From positions 90,070 to 154,069 of the forward strand of contig JAZQHC010000045.1 of the NCBI GenBank assembly GCA_045540335.1: a DNA stretch of 64,000 nucleotides, in the 5' to 3' direction. Below the pieces are notes generated by a model, which saw nothing but the letters and a program-made list of their open reading frames with translations, had not been told where the DNA came from and did no database searches. The number at the start of each line of letters is the position of its first letter. Positions within the stretch are counted from its first letter, which is position 1. This DNA comes from RGIG7213 sp045540335. Lineage in GTDB: Bacteria; Bacillota; Clostridia; Oscillospirales; CAG-272. This document shows, in pieces, positions 62,379 through 64,000 of the stretch. A program made the position numbers and the translations under genes.

Positions 62379-64000
62379 TTATTTGCTGGGAAGTATAATT
62401 GTTGTTAGAGCTTTTTTCTGTTCTTGGGTGGGTGTCGTTAACTTTCCGTTGTTCAAGAGAGCAATAATGCAATGAAGTAAGAACCATCCGTCAGCGTGGA
62501 ATAGAAACTGCAACTCATATTCTTTTACCTTTCTAAGGTGTGCGGGAACCGATTTCAATACAGCCTCGGCATAAGGTGCCTTCAGCGCCTCAAAGTCAGT
62601 TTGGTACTTTTCTTTGATTCGCTCTCCGATAGTAAGGAGGTCATTTTTTATTTCGTTATCTTGGAGAACAATTATTTTCCAAATGGTTGTGAAATTTTCG
62701 TCGTAATCTCCTTTGAACTCCATATATCCACATTGGCAGAGCCATGCGTAATCTTCTTTTGAAAGCAGATTGTTATTTTCGTGTGCATAAAGTGAGAGAA
62801 TTCGTTTCGCATCTTCAGAATATCGGAAACTATGATCATTATCGCGATTTGACCACTCACTGTCGATCTGCCAAAGTATGCGTTCTCCGTTTCCGTTCCA
62901 CATAGGTCCAGACCAGTTTTTTATATGCACGTAGTCGTCAGGAAGCACCATATCATCTGGTATGACAGCCGCATAGCAAATGTTATGCGCACCGTCCGGG
63001 CGGATCGTAGCAACTTCTTCAAAAGAAATTTTCTCATCCATCAATTTCTCACCGGAGCAAGCGGCGATATAAGGAATAAGTGACCAAAGAAGAAAGTTTT
63101 TATCTCGCAATGGATTTTCTCGTGTAGAGCCGGGAAGCATATGATTGCATAAAATGCGTTTATCGTCCAAAATACCGCTATTTATCAATTCATCATACAG
63201 ATCATTCGCAAACAGCTCAGCAGCACGCTTGTACATATCGTTCTGCATAGTAAGCAGTTCTGCCGTCGGCTCGCTGATGATGAAGTTGACAATGTACTTG
63301 TCTTTATGTGCCTGCAGGAAGCCGTATTCCTCAAGGAATTCAACTTCTGTTTCCACGTACACAGGGGAAACACCCAGGTCATCGGCAATCTCGTTAATAG
63401 TCTTTGCCGTATTACGCACACAATAGCAGATATTCTGACCCAGTGTGGAACGGAAGAACTCGTGGGGAGATTTTTTGCCCACGGAACCACTGGTGCTGTA
63501 TGAGTGGAATTTAATAGGGTTAAACTTAAGCTCGCTTGCTTTTCTCATCGTATCCATACCTCGTTTCAATTCTTTTTTGGCTTCAAACAAGTGCCATTTG
63601 ACAGTGCCGAGAGGGATATCCAGTTCTCTGGCAATATCTGCCTGCTTGCGATTCTCAAAATAATACGCAATCACTATTCTTCTTTGCAGCTTAGATAGGT
63701 ATGCGATCTCAGTTTGGAGACGATAGATAGCGTCACGATTGTCGTCGGTGTCCAGCTCAGAGTACGGATCTGCAATCAGCTCCGCAACCTCATCAATAGA
63801 AACACCGACCATGCTTTTCGCAGTATCACGATAATAGTTGCTGAGCGTGTTATGGGCAACAGTCCAGATAAACTTTCCCATGTCCGCAACGTCATCCTTG
63901 ATAAGTAGCGCACGGAACGCTCTTATCGCAATCTCCTGCGACAGATCCTCTGCATCGTGGATGCTTTTACACCTCTTCAGAGCAAATCCGAATATGGGCT
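62379..64000 (-). CDS. Sigma-70 family (ECF-like) sigma factor with large C-terminal extension, 5' partial
   Basis: The open frame continues to the right edge without a start, so at least 540 residues are present and the N-terminus is missing. Region 2 is visible as FALKRCKSIHDAEDLSQEI. Region 4 follows: LQRRIVIAYYFENRKQADIA and ARELDIPLGTVKWHLFEAKKELKRG. After this come ~380 residues with a winged-helix-like INEIADDLGVSPVYVETEVE segment and an unrecognised domain rich in W, Y and D. ECF sigma factors are usually about 180 residues; this extension is unusual and may serve as a sensor or anti-sigma function. GC content looks higher than that of the bulk. Confidence 0.85.
   Translation of the reverse strand, partial: PIFGFALKRCKSIHDAEDLSQEIAIRAFRALLIKDDVADMGKFIWTVAHNTLSNYYRDTAKSMVGVSIDEVAELIADPYSELDTDDNRDAIYRLQTEIAYLSKLQRRIVIAYYFENRKQADIARELDIPLGTVKWHLFEAKKELKRGMDTMRKASELKFNPIKFHSYSTSGSVGKKSPHEFFRSTLGQNICYCVRNTAKTINEIADDLGVSPVYVETEVEFLEEYGFLQAHKDKYIVNFIISEPTAELLTMQNDMYKRAAELFANDLYDELINSGILDDKRILCNHMLPGSTRENPLRDKNFLLWSLIPYIAACSGEKLMDEKISFEEVATIRPDGAHNICYAAVIPDDMVLPDDYVHIKNWSGPMWNGNGERILWQIDSEWSNRDNDHSFRYSEDAKRILSLYAHENNNLLSKEDYAWLCQCGYMEFKGDYDENFTTIWKIIVLQDNEIKNDLLTIGERIKEKYQTDFEALKAPYAEAVLKSVPAHLRKVKEYELQFLFHADGWFLLHCIIALLNNGKLTTPTQEQKKALTTIILPSK

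Overview
The window is AT-rich chromosomal DNA of a low-GC Gram-positive bacterium, most likely a gut- or rumen-type member of the Clostridia (Oscillospiraceae/Ruminococcaceae-like). Support: the Firmicutes order xseA-xseB-ispA downstream of nusB, the yaaO-like/holB/ricT set, sporulation-family proteins (SpoVB-like flippase, YunB), strong GGAGG ribosome binding sites, several perfect TTGACA-17-TATAAT promoters, and two secreted proteins ending in dockerin-like repeats. The species is not determined.

Layout. 1-11.2 kb (minus strand): start of ispA, xseB, xseA, a TsaD paralogue, nusB, a type-2-like ileS and a SpoVB-like flippase; then a HIT protein, mscL and alaS. 11.4-22.0 kb: DUF1015 protein (+), then on the minus strand yunB, a transglutaminase-dockerin protein, pfkA, a diacylglycerol glucosyltransferase-like protein, ricT, holB, a basic amino acid decarboxylase and ispE. 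22.1-25.6 kb (+): rlmB and an 897-aa membrane protein that looks like a P-type ATPase without its catalytic motifs. 25.6-29 kb: SPFH/zinc-ribbon protein with two small membrane proteins, a broken membrane-protein gene and tRNA-Glu(CTC). 29-41.4 kb (minus): two zinc-ribbon ABC exporters flanking a DUF1854 protein, a TIM-barrel epimerase, a VanY-like protein missing its zinc ligands, murQ, a K+-dependent membrane pyrophosphatase and glycerol-1-phosphate dehydrogenase. 41.5-53.5 kb (+): lipoprotein, MATE transporter, flavin reductase, macro-domain protein, ArsC/Spx protein, vWA protein, a CotH-VTC-DUF4956 cassette and a 1057-aa leucine-rich-repeat/dockerin surface protein.

53.6-62.4 kb is the accessory part: a transposase relic, a Fic enzyme, and a complete type II-A CRISPR-Cas locus. 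The locus comprises a divergent tracrRNA gene, cas9-cas1-cas2-csn2 joined by ATGA overlaps, and an array of 13 identical 36-nt repeats with 12 spacers of 30 nt. Beyond it are a short leader ORF with a strong hairpin, a frameshifted small gene of mobile-element type, and an ECF-like sigma factor with a large C-terminal extension that runs off the window.

The CRISPR locus looks complete and functional: consensus promoters drive both tracrRNA and the array, the crRNA:tracrRNA duplex can be drawn with the usual GA-opposite-4-nt bulge, and the leader ends in ATTTGAG next to the first repeat. The least-described elements are the pseudo-P-type ATPase, the ABC-DUF1854-ABC module, the CotH-VTC-DUF4956 cassette, and the fold-back inverted repeat at the 5' end of tracrRNA beside the cas9 start. 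All names come from reading motifs by eye; no database search was run.
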